Counted from the first letter of the stretch, positions 32,298-40,526 are shown. The stretch is DNA of 57,825 bases from Verrucomicrobiales bacterium (GCA_015075445.1 JABTUJ010000048.1:1-57825), one strand, 5' to 3'. Notes: generated from the letters alone by a model not told the origin. Program-made: numbers and translations.

Positions 32298-33446
32298 TCA
32301 TCGACGGAGCGGTTCCGCGGGACTCGCGCCAGGCCGCTCAAGCAACCACTCCTTGACAATCGAGTGGCCCTCGAAGGTCAGGTGTCCGTCGTGGCGGAAG
32401 TACAAACGCCGGGGTGAAGTCTGCTGTTCGTGACGAAGCATCGAGGCGAGGTCCCAGCTTGGAAGCGAGAGTTTCCGGCCGGCGGCCAGGACCTCGGTCG
32501 CGCCGAACTGCTGGTACTGCGAGGAGAGCGATCCCGGCTCTTCGACGAAAGATCGACCAGCTAGGACCAGGATCTTCAACTCCGCTCGGGCCTTGCCACT
32601 GTGCTGTCGGATCCGGTCCAGGAGAGCAGCAAAGAGATGCATCGCCGGCCGAAAACGCTCGGGGAATTCGGCCGAGCGATCCTCGGGCGAAACAAGCGTG
32701 TCGCGGAGGAGACGGCCAAGGGCGAACCGATCCAGGACACGCTCCCATCGGCTTGATCGCTGGGGCGCGTCGCCAAGCACTGCGGCAGCGAGATCCGCTG
32801 GCGGCGGGCGAAGCGGTTGGCCGGATCGCGGGACGGGGACATTCCGCAGGACAGGCCCGTCCGGTCCCAACTCGAAGAGCGGCTTGGCCATGTTGAGTTG
32901 CAGCGGCCGGGAGTACTGGTTGTCGAGGAGATCGTTCCCCACATAGACCACCAGCCACACTTCGTCCGGGCGGAGGCTCGGCAGAGTCTCCTCGATCAGG
33001 AGCGCCTGCTGGTCGGTGCTGAAGCCGGGAACCGAGAGGTTGACGAAGGTATTGGTGCCGTCGCGGTTCAGGAGACTGACGAACGTCTGATCGTCCTCCA
33101 CCCCGAGACCGAAGGTGAAGCTGTCCCCTACGACGGCGATCAAGCGGCCACGCCGGTCTTTGGGTTGGGCAGGGTCGAAGCGGAAGCCGTCAGTCTTGAT
33201 CGTGTAATGGACGTCGAAGTCGTAGTGTTGGTGCCGGCCCGTCCAGGCGGGCGTGAGCCGCCAGCCAAGAACAGGATCGTAACGGATAAACCCCGCGTCC
33301 AGGTGCTCGCTGCCCGCGATCGTGTGCTGGCGCCACCGCAGGAACAGTTCCGCCCCCAGCAGAGCGGCGCCGAGGCTCACGCAAATGGCCAAGGCTCGAA
33401 ACAGCGCCCGCTTGCGCCTCGATCCCATGGTGTCCGTCGCAGTCAT
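32298..33446 (-). CDS. Membrane-anchored SGNH-hydrolase-like protein
   Basis: A 382-residue protein from the ATG at 33446 (MTATDTMGSRR); the frame further upstream is a 22-bp tandem repeat. One N-terminal membrane helix (about residues 14-34, ALFRALAICVSLGAALLGAE) anchors an SGNH domain: block I VVGDSFTFGLGVEDD with the nucleophile serine, block III VVYVGNDLLDNQYS, and the C-terminal DGHLT with the catalytic Asp-x-x-His pair. Such anchored SGNH proteins often act on acylated exopolysaccharides; it may serve the same envelope matrix as the VPDxG proteins (inference). An esterase with another substrate is possible. Confidence 0.75.
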   Translation of the reverse strand: MTATDTMGSRRKRALFRALAICVSLGAALLGAELFLRWRQHTIAGSEHLDAGFIRYDPVLGWRLTPAWTGRHQHYDFDVHYTIKTDGFRFDPAQPKDRRGRLIAVVGDSFTFGLGVEDDQTFVSLLNRDGTNTFVNLSVPGFSTDQQALLIEETLPSLRPDEVWLVVYVGNDLLDNQYSRPLQLNMAKPLFELGPDGPVLRNVPVPRSGQPLRPPPADLAAAVLGDAPQRSSRWERVLDRFALGRLLRDTLVSPEDRSAEFPERFRPAMHLFAALLDRIRQHSGKARAELKILVLAGRSFVEEPGSLSSQYQQFGATEVLAAGRKLSLPSWDLASMLRHEQQTSPRRLYFRHDGHLTFEGHSIVKEWLLERPGASPAEPLRR

Positions 33447-33476
33447 CTCAGCCCTTGCGTCCGGGCGTGCAGTCTC

Positions 33477-33542
33477 ATGGGCCAAGGGGGCGAGATCAAT
33501 GGGCCAAGGGGGCGAGATCAATGGGCCAAGGGGGCGAGATCA
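33477..33542. repeat. 22-bp tandem repeat, three perfect copies
   Basis: ATGGGCCAAGGGGGCGAGAT plus CA is repeated three times head to tail, starting 31 bp upstream of the chosen SGNH start. Copy number changes could alter promoter or leader spacing. Confidence 0.9.
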
Positions 33543-33762
33543 AGTCCACCTCGGTTCATCCACCACACCTCGGTGCTGGAGCCATTTCACACAGGAATCA
33601 CCATGCCGGCGGTCGACGGACCAGGCCAAGTCAAAATCGCTGGAACATTGCACAGCAACGATGTGCGTGTGAGGACGCGCGTCATGACTGCTTGGCCGAG
33701 CGGACTTCTGCAGGGAAGGCCCTGCCGGATCTCCAATCCACCTTCCCGGGCGGGAGCCTTCG

Positions 33763-33830
33763 CCTACCGGGCGGCGGCCGGCCCGCCCGCCAACCGCCTG
33801 ACCTTACTGGCGCAGACCACACCCCGCGGC
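33763..33830 (+). pseudogene. 68-bp internal fragment of the neighbouring nucleotidyltransferase gene
   Basis: GCCTACCGGGCGGCGGCC and, further on, GGCGCAGACCACACCCCGC match 35287-35355 inside the nucleotidyltransferase gene with about four substitutions and one base lost. The flanks differ. The fragment ends where modular-repeat sequence (CTTCCACGGCTTTCCCGTCT) begins. Confidence 0.75.
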
Positions 33831-33856
33831 CTTCCACGGCTTTCCCGTCTCAGCAC

Positions 33857-33928
33857 CCGCTGTGTCCCTCGAGTCTCTGTGGTGGAACGGCTTGGCTTGA
33901 AACCACAGAGGCGCGAGGGACACAGAGG
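33857..33928. repeat. R3 palindrome, copy 5 of 6
   Basis: Full 72-bp R3. Here it follows the nucleotidyltransferase fragment and precedes the degraded PIN-toxin duplicate; the other copy of the duplicated block keeps only the right R3 arm. Confidence 0.88.
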
Positions 33929-34032
33929 ACGGCGCGCTGACGCGCGGCCCGGGGTCCGGTCTGGGGACCGCCCTGGTGAAGCGAGCTTCATCCCCGCTCA
34001 CCTCGACCCGTTGAGTTCTTCGCTCCGTGAAG

Positions 34033-34469
34033 AACCTGTAGCCTGAGCCACCGACCAGTATCGTGCAACCTGGCTGCCCCAGCCAGCGCGTGCTGGTCTG
34101 CGTCTGCAGTCACAAACAGGTCTGCACCCTGCAGCGGCCACCGCGATATGCACTACGTCGCCCGACCGCATCGCGAGCTCATACCCGTGGGTCGCCGACA
34201 ATTCCCGGCAAGTCCGCAGCCTGTCGCGCCAGTCGAGGATCGCCAACCGTAGTAACCCCAGGCAGTTCCTCGCCCAGGGCGGCGATGATTGTCGTGCCCC
34301 GTTCGTTCGAGCCGGGGGTGGTGCGCCATCTGCCGCAGCGTTCAACAGTTCGAATGGGTCCAGGGCGACCAGATCAGACAGGCGCCTGATGTCTAGGTGG
34401 AACCGTGCCACGCGTCATGAGCGACTGTCGGCGACGCAGCGCATCGCCAGCCAGTAGCTTGTGTCGGGA
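34033..34469 (-). pseudogene. Degraded duplicate of the PIN toxin gene
   Basis: Co-linear with 29921-30369: RDRLRTCRELSATHGYELAM and RSGDVVHIAVA are still readable, but many one- and two-base deletions break the frame. Similarity extends beyond the gene on the C-terminal side to R3 (33908 onward). On the N-terminal side it stops at CTTGTGTCGGGA, where modular repeat copy E begins. No antitoxin copy accompanies it. Confidence 0.85.
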
Positions 34470-34480
34470 AAGAAGACAAT

Positions 34481-34845
34481 GGGGTCAAACATTGACATTT
34501 GACATTTGTGGCTGCCTCCCGGCCGGCTGGCTGAGCGGAGTGGGGCGGGGGCGAAGGCGTGATGGGACGTGTCAGGAGGGAGCGGGACGGAGGACGGGGT
34601 AAGGGGGAACGCACGAGCCGTTTCAGCGGAGAGGTTCCGGGTCTGATGCGTTGGTGAACAGGAGGTTGGGATGGCTCGTGACGGGCGGTTCCCGCCGCTG
34701 AGGCGCCCGTTCAGATTCCGGCACCGCGGCCTTCGGCGGCCTTCCCGTCTCGGCACCCTCTGTGTCCCTCGGGTCTCTGTGGTGGAACGGCTTGGTTTGG
34801 AACCACAGAGGCGCGAGGGACACAGAGGGAGGTCGGAGGGGGGCT
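34481..34845. repeat. Modular repeat copy E
   Basis: Starts GGGGTCAAACATTGACATTT, has the same internal segments as copy D and R3 at 34757-34828, and ends after GGAGGTCGGAGG. Closest in extent to copy D. Confidence 0.8.
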
Positions 34846-34859
34846 CGTCGGACATCGAG

Positions 34860-34877
34860 TCTCAGCTATCGGATAGT
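34860..34877. repeat. CAGCTATGGGAGAGTC motif, copy 3 of 3 (degenerate)
   Basis: TCTCAGCTATCGGATAGTC. It lies 3 bp upstream of the transposase-like fragment. Confidence 0.45.
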
Positions 34878-34880
34878 CCC

Positions 34881-34963
34881 TTGCTGCCGGCCGACCCGGA
34901 CCGGCAGCGCTTTCTGAAGACGCTGGCCGAGGCCTGGCCCAAAACCGGGTGGCAGATCTACGC
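34881..34963 (+). pseudogene. REP-associated tyrosine transposase (RAYT) remnant
   Basis: Reads LPADPDRQRFLKTLAEAWPK followed by TGWQIYA. RAYT proteins have D-[DR]-x-R-[FE]-x-F-L-x-x-L-x-E-A-x-x-[KR]-x-G-[WF]-x-[VI]-[HY]-A just before their HUH motif, and this matches closely. The following NHFHL-type motif and the catalytic tyrosine are absent; the frame continues without family features. It is an internal fragment of about 27 residues. The assignment is from memory of the family pattern. Confidence 0.55.
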
Positions 34964-35109
34964 AGATAGCCGACATCCGTCCGGGATTCGGGGTGGCCTT
35001 GTGTTAACCAGGAAAGCCGGGCTAAGCTGCCGGCCATCCGGTGCCCCGGGCCGGGCGGGTGGGTGACCGCGCCGCCCGGGCGGTGAGCCGGCCCGAACCA
35101 CGCATTCCC

Positions 35110-35955
35110 ATGGAAGTCCTGAAAGCTGTCATCACGGCCGCCGGCCAGAACCAAAGGACCCTGCCGCTGCAGTCCGTGGTGGATACGGACGGCCAGACCA
35201 AGGCCGCCCTCGCCATCCTTCTCGAAGAGATCGCCGAGGCGAACATCGGCGAGGTGGGCGTGGTGGTTTCCCCGGGCGATGAACCGGCCTACCGGGCGGC
35301 GGCCGGCCCGCACGCCAGTCGCCTGACCTTTCTGGCGCAGACCACACCCCGCGGCTACGGGCACGCGGTCCTCTGCGCCCGGGATTTCGTGGGCCGCCAC
35401 CCCTTCCTGTTGCTGGTGGGCGATCACCTTTATGTGAGCGGCGGCGAACGCCGCTGCGCCGCCCAGTTGGTCGCGATCGCCAACGCCGAGCAGGCGGCAG
35501 TCTCGGCGGTGCAACCCACGCACGAGAGCAAGCTACCTTACTATGGCGCGGTGGGGGGCCGACTCGTGGCGGGACGTCAGGGCCTTTACGAAATCACGGA
35601 GGTAATCGAGAAACCCACGCCGACGGAGGCCGAGCAGACCCTCATCGTGCCGGGCCTCCGCGCCGGTCACTACCTGTGCTTCTTCGGGATGCACGTTCTC
35701 CCGCCCACGGTCATGGACCTGCTGACCGAGGCGGATGGCCAAACGCCCGACGCCCCGCGCCTGCCACTGAGCCCGGCCCTGGCCCGACTGGCCCGGCGCG
35801 AGCGCTATCTGGCCGCGGAGCTTTCCGGGCGTCGCTATGACATCGGGGTGAAGTACGGGTTGTTGACGGCGCAACTGGCGCTCGCCCTCGAGGGACGGGA
35901 CCGCGCGGAAGTCCTCGCGGGCCTGGTCGAACTGCTCGCCACGCGGCCCAAATAG
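35110..35955 (+). CDS. GalU-like sugar-phosphate nucleotidyltransferase, atypical
   Basis: A 281-residue protein from the ATG at 35110 (MEVLKAVITAAGQNQRTLPL). The fold is that of glucose-1-phosphate uridylyl/thymidylyltransferases: TTPRGYGHAVLCARDFVGRH, FLLLVGDHLY with the metal-binding aspartate, EVIEKPTP and the C-terminal SGRRYDIGVKYG. The N-terminal signature is unusual: the G-x-G-[TS]-R-x-x-P loop reads AAGQNQRTLPLQS, and the later lysine is supplied by DGQTKAAL, so the phosphate-binding loop lacks its second glycine. It may use another donor or be a regulatory homologue. It is 54 bp upstream of the kinase/pyrophosphorylase fusion and probably co-transcribed with it. Confidence 0.75.
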   Translation: MEVLKAVITAAGQNQRTLPLQSVVDTDGQTKAALAILLEEIAEANIGEVGVVVSPGDEPAYRAAAGPHASRLTFLAQTTPRGYGHAVLCARDFVGRHPFLLLVGDHLYVSGGERRCAAQLVAIANAEQAAVSAVQPTHESKLPYYGAVGGRLVAGRQGLYEITEVIEKPTPTEAEQTLIVPGLRAGHYLCFFGMHVLPPTVMDLLTEADGQTPDAPRLPLSPALARLARRERYLAAELSGRRYDIGVKYGLLTAQLALALEGRDRAEVLAGLVELLATRPK

Positions 35956-36009
35956 CGCCGATCCCGTTCCCTCGCGCCGAGGCTTCTCCCTCCCGCACCG
36001 CCCCTTCTC

Positions 36010-39000
36010 ATGAGCCAACTTCTGTCCCTTATCACGGCGACGGATCCGGCGATCCGCAACCGTTCCCTGGACGCGCTGTGTGCCCGGCTGTCGGTGGCCG
36101 AGTTGCTCGAGGAATGCGCCGCCCTGGATGCCTTCCGGCGTCGGCACGAGAACCTCTATGAGCGGGTGCGCGCCCTGTTCTTCCTGTATGCCGTGCACCG
36201 GTTCCATCTGCCCGCCCGACTGGACGCGTCGTCCGGGCAACGGCCTGGGCACGGCCTCGTTCCGTTCCCCGGTTTCGTCCACCTCTTAAACCGGCGATTC
36301 GAGGAGGCCATCGACGCCTTCCTGGCGGTGCAGGCGCGGGAAGGCCCGAGCGACGGGGTGTCGAGTGCGTTGGCGGCGGCGTACCACCGGCTGGGATTCC
36401 AGACGTTGGCCGACCAGGTAAGGCGCAGCGTCCGCACGGTGCGGGGCAACCAGTGGATGTTCCGGGTCGGGCATCCGCTCGATCAACCCTTGCGCCTGCG
36501 ACCGGAGTTGCTGCGCCTGGGCCCCGACGGCACCTACCCGATCTTGCGCGAATCGACGCCTGTGCGGATGGACCTCACGCATTGCGGCTGGAGCGACATC
36601 TTCTTTCTGGGAATGGACTATCCCGAAGGCGCGAAAGTGCTCAACGCCTCGATCGACCTGGGGGTGCACGGTCGGGATGCCCAGCCGCGACCGCCGGTCG
36701 AGGCTTATCTGCGGGTGATCGACGAACCGCTGCTCCGGCTCACCAGCGTGGACCTGGGTTGTACGGCGGATCTGGTCAGCCTCGGTGAGGTTTTTGATTT
36801 CGCAAAGGATTACCTCGGCCTGCTCAAGGCGGCGGTGATTGCCAGCGGTCTGGTGCCGCCGGGGATTGAAGGCAGCGGCCAGAGCCTGCCTGACCTCCTC
36901 GCTCGCATGGCCGGACCGGGTCGTGGCTTGGAATTGGTCAGCCGGGTCCAGAACATCCCCAAGGGCTCGCGCCTGGCGGTCTCGACAAGCCTGCTGGCGG
37001 CGCTGGTATCGGTCTGCATGCGGGCCACGGGCCAGGCGGCCTCGCTCACCGGCGCTCTGCAGGAATCCGAACGCCGCCTCGTGTTGGCGCGGGCGCTCCT
37101 CGGTGAATGGCTGGGCGGCAGCGGTGGCGGCTGGCAGGACTCGGGTGGCGTCTGGCCCGGGCTGAAGCTCATTGAAGGCGCGCTGGCGGCCGAAGGCGAT
37201 CCGGAATTCGGCATCAGCCGCGGACGTTTGCTGCCCACCCACCGGCTGCTTGCGGAGTCGGATGTCCCGGCCACCGCCCGCCGCCGGTTGCAGGACAGCC
37301 TGGTGCTCGTGCACGGCGGCCTGGCCCAGAACGTGGGGCCCATCCTCGAGATGGTCACCGAGAAGTACCTCCTCCGCTGCGAGGCCGAGTGGCAGGCCCG
37401 GTCGACGTTGCTCGGCCTCCTGGACGAGATCCTCGGCGCCCTGCGCGCGGCGGACATCCGCCGGCTCGGAGCCGCCACGACCCGGAACTTCCACGAGCCC
37501 CTGCAGACCATCATCCCCTGGTCGTCGAATCACTTCACCGAGACCTTGATCGAGCGCACGGCGGCCGCGTTCGGCGACGATTTCTGGGGTTTCTGGATGC
37601 TGGGTGGCATGAGCGGCGGCGGCATGGGTTTCATCTTTGCCCCGCAGCGCCGGGACGAGGCCCGCGCTCGCCTGGGGGAACTGATGCGTGAAGCCAAGCG
37701 CGAACTCCAGCACGCCTTGCCCTTTGCCATGGAACCGGTCGTGTACGACTTCGCCCTCAACGAGCGCGGCACGTGGGCGGACCTGCTGGCGGGTGAGAGC
37801 AGCCTGATGCCGGCGGGCTACTATGCGCTGACCGTCCCCGCCCTGCTGCGTCAGGACCGGCATGCGCTGCCCGCGCCCCGACGCGCCGAGCTGGACAAGT
37901 TCGGCATGGCCTGCCGCACGAAGGAGGAGCTGCGCGGCATGGTGCAGACGCTGTTCGACGTCATGTTGCCCCGCGCGAAGACGGACGGAGAAGACGGCCG
38001 GTCCTTGCCGCAATTGCTCGAGGCGCTCGGTTTCGATCGTCCCCAACATGAGCAGATCCGGGCCGACCTGAAGGAGGGCCGGATCGGTCTGGCGCAGAAT
38101 CGCCTGCGCGCCGACGCCGTGATCGAAGATGTCCGGCCCGGCGATGTCCAGGACGGAGCGAGCGGGGCGGCAGAAGCGGCGGAATTCCGGCGGGTGGGTC
38201 TGGAGTCGCTGGCCCGTGGTGAAGTGGCCGTTTTCACGCTGGCCGCCGGGGCTGGTTCACGCTGGACCCAGGGCGCGGGGGTGGTCAAGGGCCTGCACCC
38301 GTTTGCCCGGCTGGCGGGTCGGCACCGGACGTTCCTCGAGGCTCACCTGGCAAAGAGCCGCCGAGTTTCGCGCGCGGCGGGTGCGTGGTTGCCGCACCTG
38401 ATCTCGACCAGCTACCTGACGCATGACCCCATCGCGGACATGCTGGCCCGGCATCAGAACTACGGTTACGAAGGACCGGTGCGGCTTTCGCCCGGCCGGG
38501 CCATCGGACTGCGTCTGGTTCCGACCCTGCGCGACCTGCGGTTTCTGTGGGAGGAGATGCCGCAGCAAGTCCTGGACGAACAGCAGCAGAAGGTGCGCGA
38601 CAGCCTGCGGCAGGCGCTGATGGGTTGGGCCCGCAGCGCCGGGGAAGCCAGCGACTACACCGACAACGTGCCGCTGCAGTGTCTGCACCCCGTGGGCCAC
38701 TGGTATGAGTTCCCCAATCTGATTCGGAACGGTGTCCTGGCCCGGTTGCTCGCCGAGCGGCCGCAGTTGAAATACCTGATGCTGCACAACATCGATACCC
38801 TGGGCGCGTCGGTGGACCCGACCCTCCTCGGGGCGCATGCGCTCAGTGGGGCGGCGTTGACCTTCGAGGTGATCACTCGCCGGCTGGAGGACCGGGGTGG
38901 GGGACTGGCCCGGGTCAATGGCCAGGTGCGGCTGGTGGAGGGGTTGGCCATGCCGCGCGAGGAGGACGAGTTCCGGCTCACCTACTACAACTCGAACACC

Positions 39001-39348
39001 TGCTGGCTGGAGCTGGACCGGGTGTTGGCCGCCTTCGGCCTGACCCGCGCCGACCTGACGGACGAGGGCAAGGTGCTGGCGGGGATCCGGGCGTTGGCGG
39101 CGCGCATGCCCACGTACATCACGCTCAAGGACGTGAAGAAGCGTTGGGGGCACGGTCAGGAAGACGTTTTTCCGGTGACCCAGTTCGAGAAGCTCTGGGT
39201 GGACATGACCATCCTGCCGGAGCTGGAGACCCGGTACGTCGCGGTGTTGCGCCAGCGCGGTCAGCAGCTCAAGGACCAGGCGCAGCTCGACGGCTGGCTG
39301 CGGGACGGTTCCGCGGCGCATGTGGAAGCGCTCGGGGAATGGGAATGA
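36010..39348 (+). CDS. Fusion of a GHMP (fucokinase-like) sugar kinase and a UDP-sugar pyrophosphorylase
   Basis: A 1112-residue cytosolic protein. After an N-terminal helical region (1-175), a GHMP-kinase part runs to about 600: VRMDLTHCGWSDIFFLGMDY with VLNASIDLGVHG (motif 1 of fucokinase-type kinases, normally R-x-D-[LF]-x-G-G-W-[ST]-D), NIPKGSRLAVSTSLLAAL (about 315-332, ATP loop) and MSGGGMGFIFAP (about 535-546, motif 3). From about 735 a UDPGP-family domain follows: VFTLAAGAGSRWTQGAGVVK with G-L-H-P, LMLHNIDTLGASVDP, RRLEDRGGGLARVNGQVRLV and YYNSNTCWLEL. Predicted chemistry: sugar to sugar-1-phosphate, then UDP-sugar. The order is the reverse of Bacteroides FKP, where the pyrophosphorylase comes first. 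Substrate unknown. Confidence 0.75.
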   Translation: MSQLLSLITATDPAIRNRSLDALCARLSVAELLEECAALDAFRRRHENLYERVRALFFLYAVHRFHLPARLDASSGQRPGHGLVPFPGFVHLLNRRFEEAIDAFLAVQAREGPSDGVSSALAAAYHRLGFQTLADQVRRSVRTVRGNQWMFRVGHPLDQPLRLRPELLRLGPDGTYPILRESTPVRMDLTHCGWSDIFFLGMDYPEGAKVLNASIDLGVHGRDAQPRPPVEAYLRVIDEPLLRLTSVDLGCTADLVSLGEVFDFAKDYLGLLKAAVIASGLVPPGIEGSGQSLPDLLARMAGPGRGLELVSRVQNIPKGSRLAVSTSLLAALVSVCMRATGQAASLTGALQESERRLVLARALLGEWLGGSGGGWQDSGGVWPGLKLIEGALAAEGDPEFGISRGRLLPTHRLLAESDVPATARRRLQDSLVLVHGGLAQNVGPILEMVTEKYLLRCEAEWQARSTLLGLLDEILGALRAADIRRLGAATTRNFHEPLQTIIPWSSNHFTETLIERTAAAFGDDFWGFWMLGGMSGGGMGFIFAPQRRDEARARLGELMREAKRELQHALPFAMEPVVYDFALNERGTWADLLAGESSLMPAGYYALTVPALLRQDRHALPAPRRAELDKFGMACRTKEELRGMVQTLFDVMLPRAKTDGEDGRSLPQLLEALGFDRPQHEQIRADLKEGRIGLAQNRLRADAVIEDVRPGDVQDGASGAAEAAEFRRVGLESLARGEVAVFTLAAGAGSRWTQGAGVVKGLHPFARLAGRHRTFLEAHLAKSRRVSRAAGAWLPHLISTSYLTHDPIADMLARHQNYGYEGPVRLSPGRAIGLRLVPTLRDLRFLWEEMPQQVLDEQQQKVRDSLRQALMGWARSAGEASDYTDNVPLQCLHPVGHWYEFPNLIRNGVLARLLAERPQLKYLMLHNIDTLGASVDPTLLGAHALSGAALTFEVITRRLEDRGGGLARVNGQVRLVEGLAMPREEDEFRLTYYNSNTCWLELDRVLAAFGLTRADLTDEGKVLAGIRALAARMPTYITLKDVKKRWGHGQEDVFPVTQFEKLWVDMTILPELETRYVAVLRQRGQQLKDQAQLDGWLRDGSAAHVEALGEWE

Positions 39349-39354
39349 ACTCCG

Positions 39355-39385
39355 GGGTCAGCCCTTAAGAATTAAGATTCTCACC
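39355..39385 (+). repeat. GGGGTCAG-type site
   Basis: GGGGTCAGCCCTTAAGAATT followed by AAGATTC contains the dyad CTTAA-GAA-TTAAG. It directly follows the stop of the fusion gene. It shares its plan with the right end of the 26838-27003 element. The rest of the gap to 39636 shows no gene. Confidence 0.45.
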
Positions 39386-39636
39386 CACGGGATCCGCAAG
39401 GCGGGGGACCGATCTCCGTCTCCCTCAAGCTCGCCCGGACTTGCGGGCGCTCGCCATCACGGCCACGCCGAGTGCCGCGCGAGGACGGCGCACTTCACAC
39501 GCTCCTGCGCACCCGCGCTGGGGCAGGAATCCTCCTGGCCCGCCTCGGCACCTCTCCTTGGCTCCGGTTTCCCCTTGTCCGGCCGCGGGGGTTTCCCTAC
39601 GTTGCCGTCCAGCCAATCCCAGATCAGACACACGCT

Positions 39637-40452
39637 ATGGCGATCATCACCATCAGTCGCGGATCGTTTGCCGGCGGCAGTGCCGTCGCAGCGGCGCTCG
39701 CTGACCAGTTGGGGCACCCTTGCCTGAGCCGCGAGGATATCCTGGCACGGGCCGCCAGTGATTACGGCATTGTCGAGGGCGAGCTGCGCCAGGCGCTCAA
39801 CGAGTCGCCGCGGTACTGGGAGCAGATGCCCGGCAAGCGGATGGCGTACGTCAAGTGCCTCACCGCGGTGTTGCTGGAGCAGGCCCGGGACGGGAACCTG
39901 GTTTATCACGGCCACGTCGGCCACCTCCTCCTCGCTGGCATCGCGCATGTGCTCCGGGTGCGCGTGACCGCCGATCTCGAGTACCGCATCCAGGCCGCTA
40001 TGAAACAGGCCGGCCTGACCCGCGAGAAGGCCCTGGCCCATATCCGTCAGGTGGATGAGGAACGCCGGCGATGGGCTCGCGCGCTGTACGGTGTGGAATG
40101 GGATGACCCCACCCAATACCACCTGACGTTGAACCTGGGCCCGATCGGCGTGGCCACCGCCTCGGCTGTCATCGCCCGGTTGTCCGAAGCCCCGGAATTT
40201 GCCCCCACGGCTGAAAGTCGCCGGCAGTTCGAGGACTCGCGGTTGGCTTCCCGGGTCTGGGCCGCCCTGGCCAAGAACCCGGCCTCGCGCAGCGCCGGCA
40301 TCCAGGTGACGGCCCACGACGGCGAAGTGCTCATCACGGGGAACGTAGGCACCGCCGAAGCCGTCGAACTAATCCCGCGCCTGGCCCGGGGCGTTGAAGG
40401 CGTGCGCAGCGTCCGCTCCGAAGCCGGCATGGGCTCGGACTGGTACTGGTAA
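39637..40452 (+). CDS. Cytidylate-kinase-like protein with C-terminal BON domain
   Basis: A 271-residue protein from the ATG at 39637 (MAIITISRGSFAGGSAVAAA). The first 190 residues match the cytidylate-kinase-like family: ITISRGSFAGGS replaces the usual ISREFGSGG-[RS] P-loop, then LSREDILARAASDYG and NLVYHGHVGHLLLAGIAHVL. Residues about 205-265 form a BON-type domain (GIQVTAHDGEVLITGNVGTA, then GVEGVRSVRSE), normally found in periplasmic or membrane-binding proteins. No signal peptide is seen. Joining a nucleotide-kinase fold with a BON domain is uncommon; the substrate is unknown. The glycine-rich loop is altered, so activity is uncertain. Confidence 0.75.
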   Translation: MAIITISRGSFAGGSAVAAALADQLGHPCLSREDILARAASDYGIVEGELRQALNESPRYWEQMPGKRMAYVKCLTAVLLEQARDGNLVYHGHVGHLLLAGIAHVLRVRVTADLEYRIQAAMKQAGLTREKALAHIRQVDEERRRWARALYGVEWDDPTQYHLTLNLGPIGVATASAVIARLSEAPEFAPTAESRRQFEDSRLASRVWAALAKNPASRSAGIQVTAHDGEVLITGNVGTAEAVELIPRLARGVEGVRSVRSEAGMGSDWYW

Positions 40453-40477
40453 CCGGCGCCGGAGGGGGGGGAAGTCT

Positions 40478-40526
40478 GAAGGGCGAAGGGCGAAGGGCGA
40501 AGGGCGAAGGGCGAAGGGCGAAGGGC
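40478..40526. repeat. Heptanucleotide tandem repeat (GAAGGGC)x7
   Basis: Seven copies of GAAGGGC ending 1 bp before the stop codon of the MHS transporter gene (opposite strand). Confidence 0.9.

Noticed and set aside
33477..33542. CRISPR remnant
   Set aside because: Three head-to-tail 22-bp copies without spacers.
33582..33605. TTTCACACAGGAA before an ATG, identical to part of the lacZ leader of cloning vectors
   Set aside because: Only 13 bp match and the flanks are not vector or lac sequence; the following frame runs into repeats and shows no family. Treated as coincidence.
24298..34845. Integron cassette array (toxin-antitoxin genes between palindromes)
   Set aside because: R3 and the modular repeats lack attC core sites (GTTRRRY/RYYYAAC), the genes have both orientations, and no integrase is seen.
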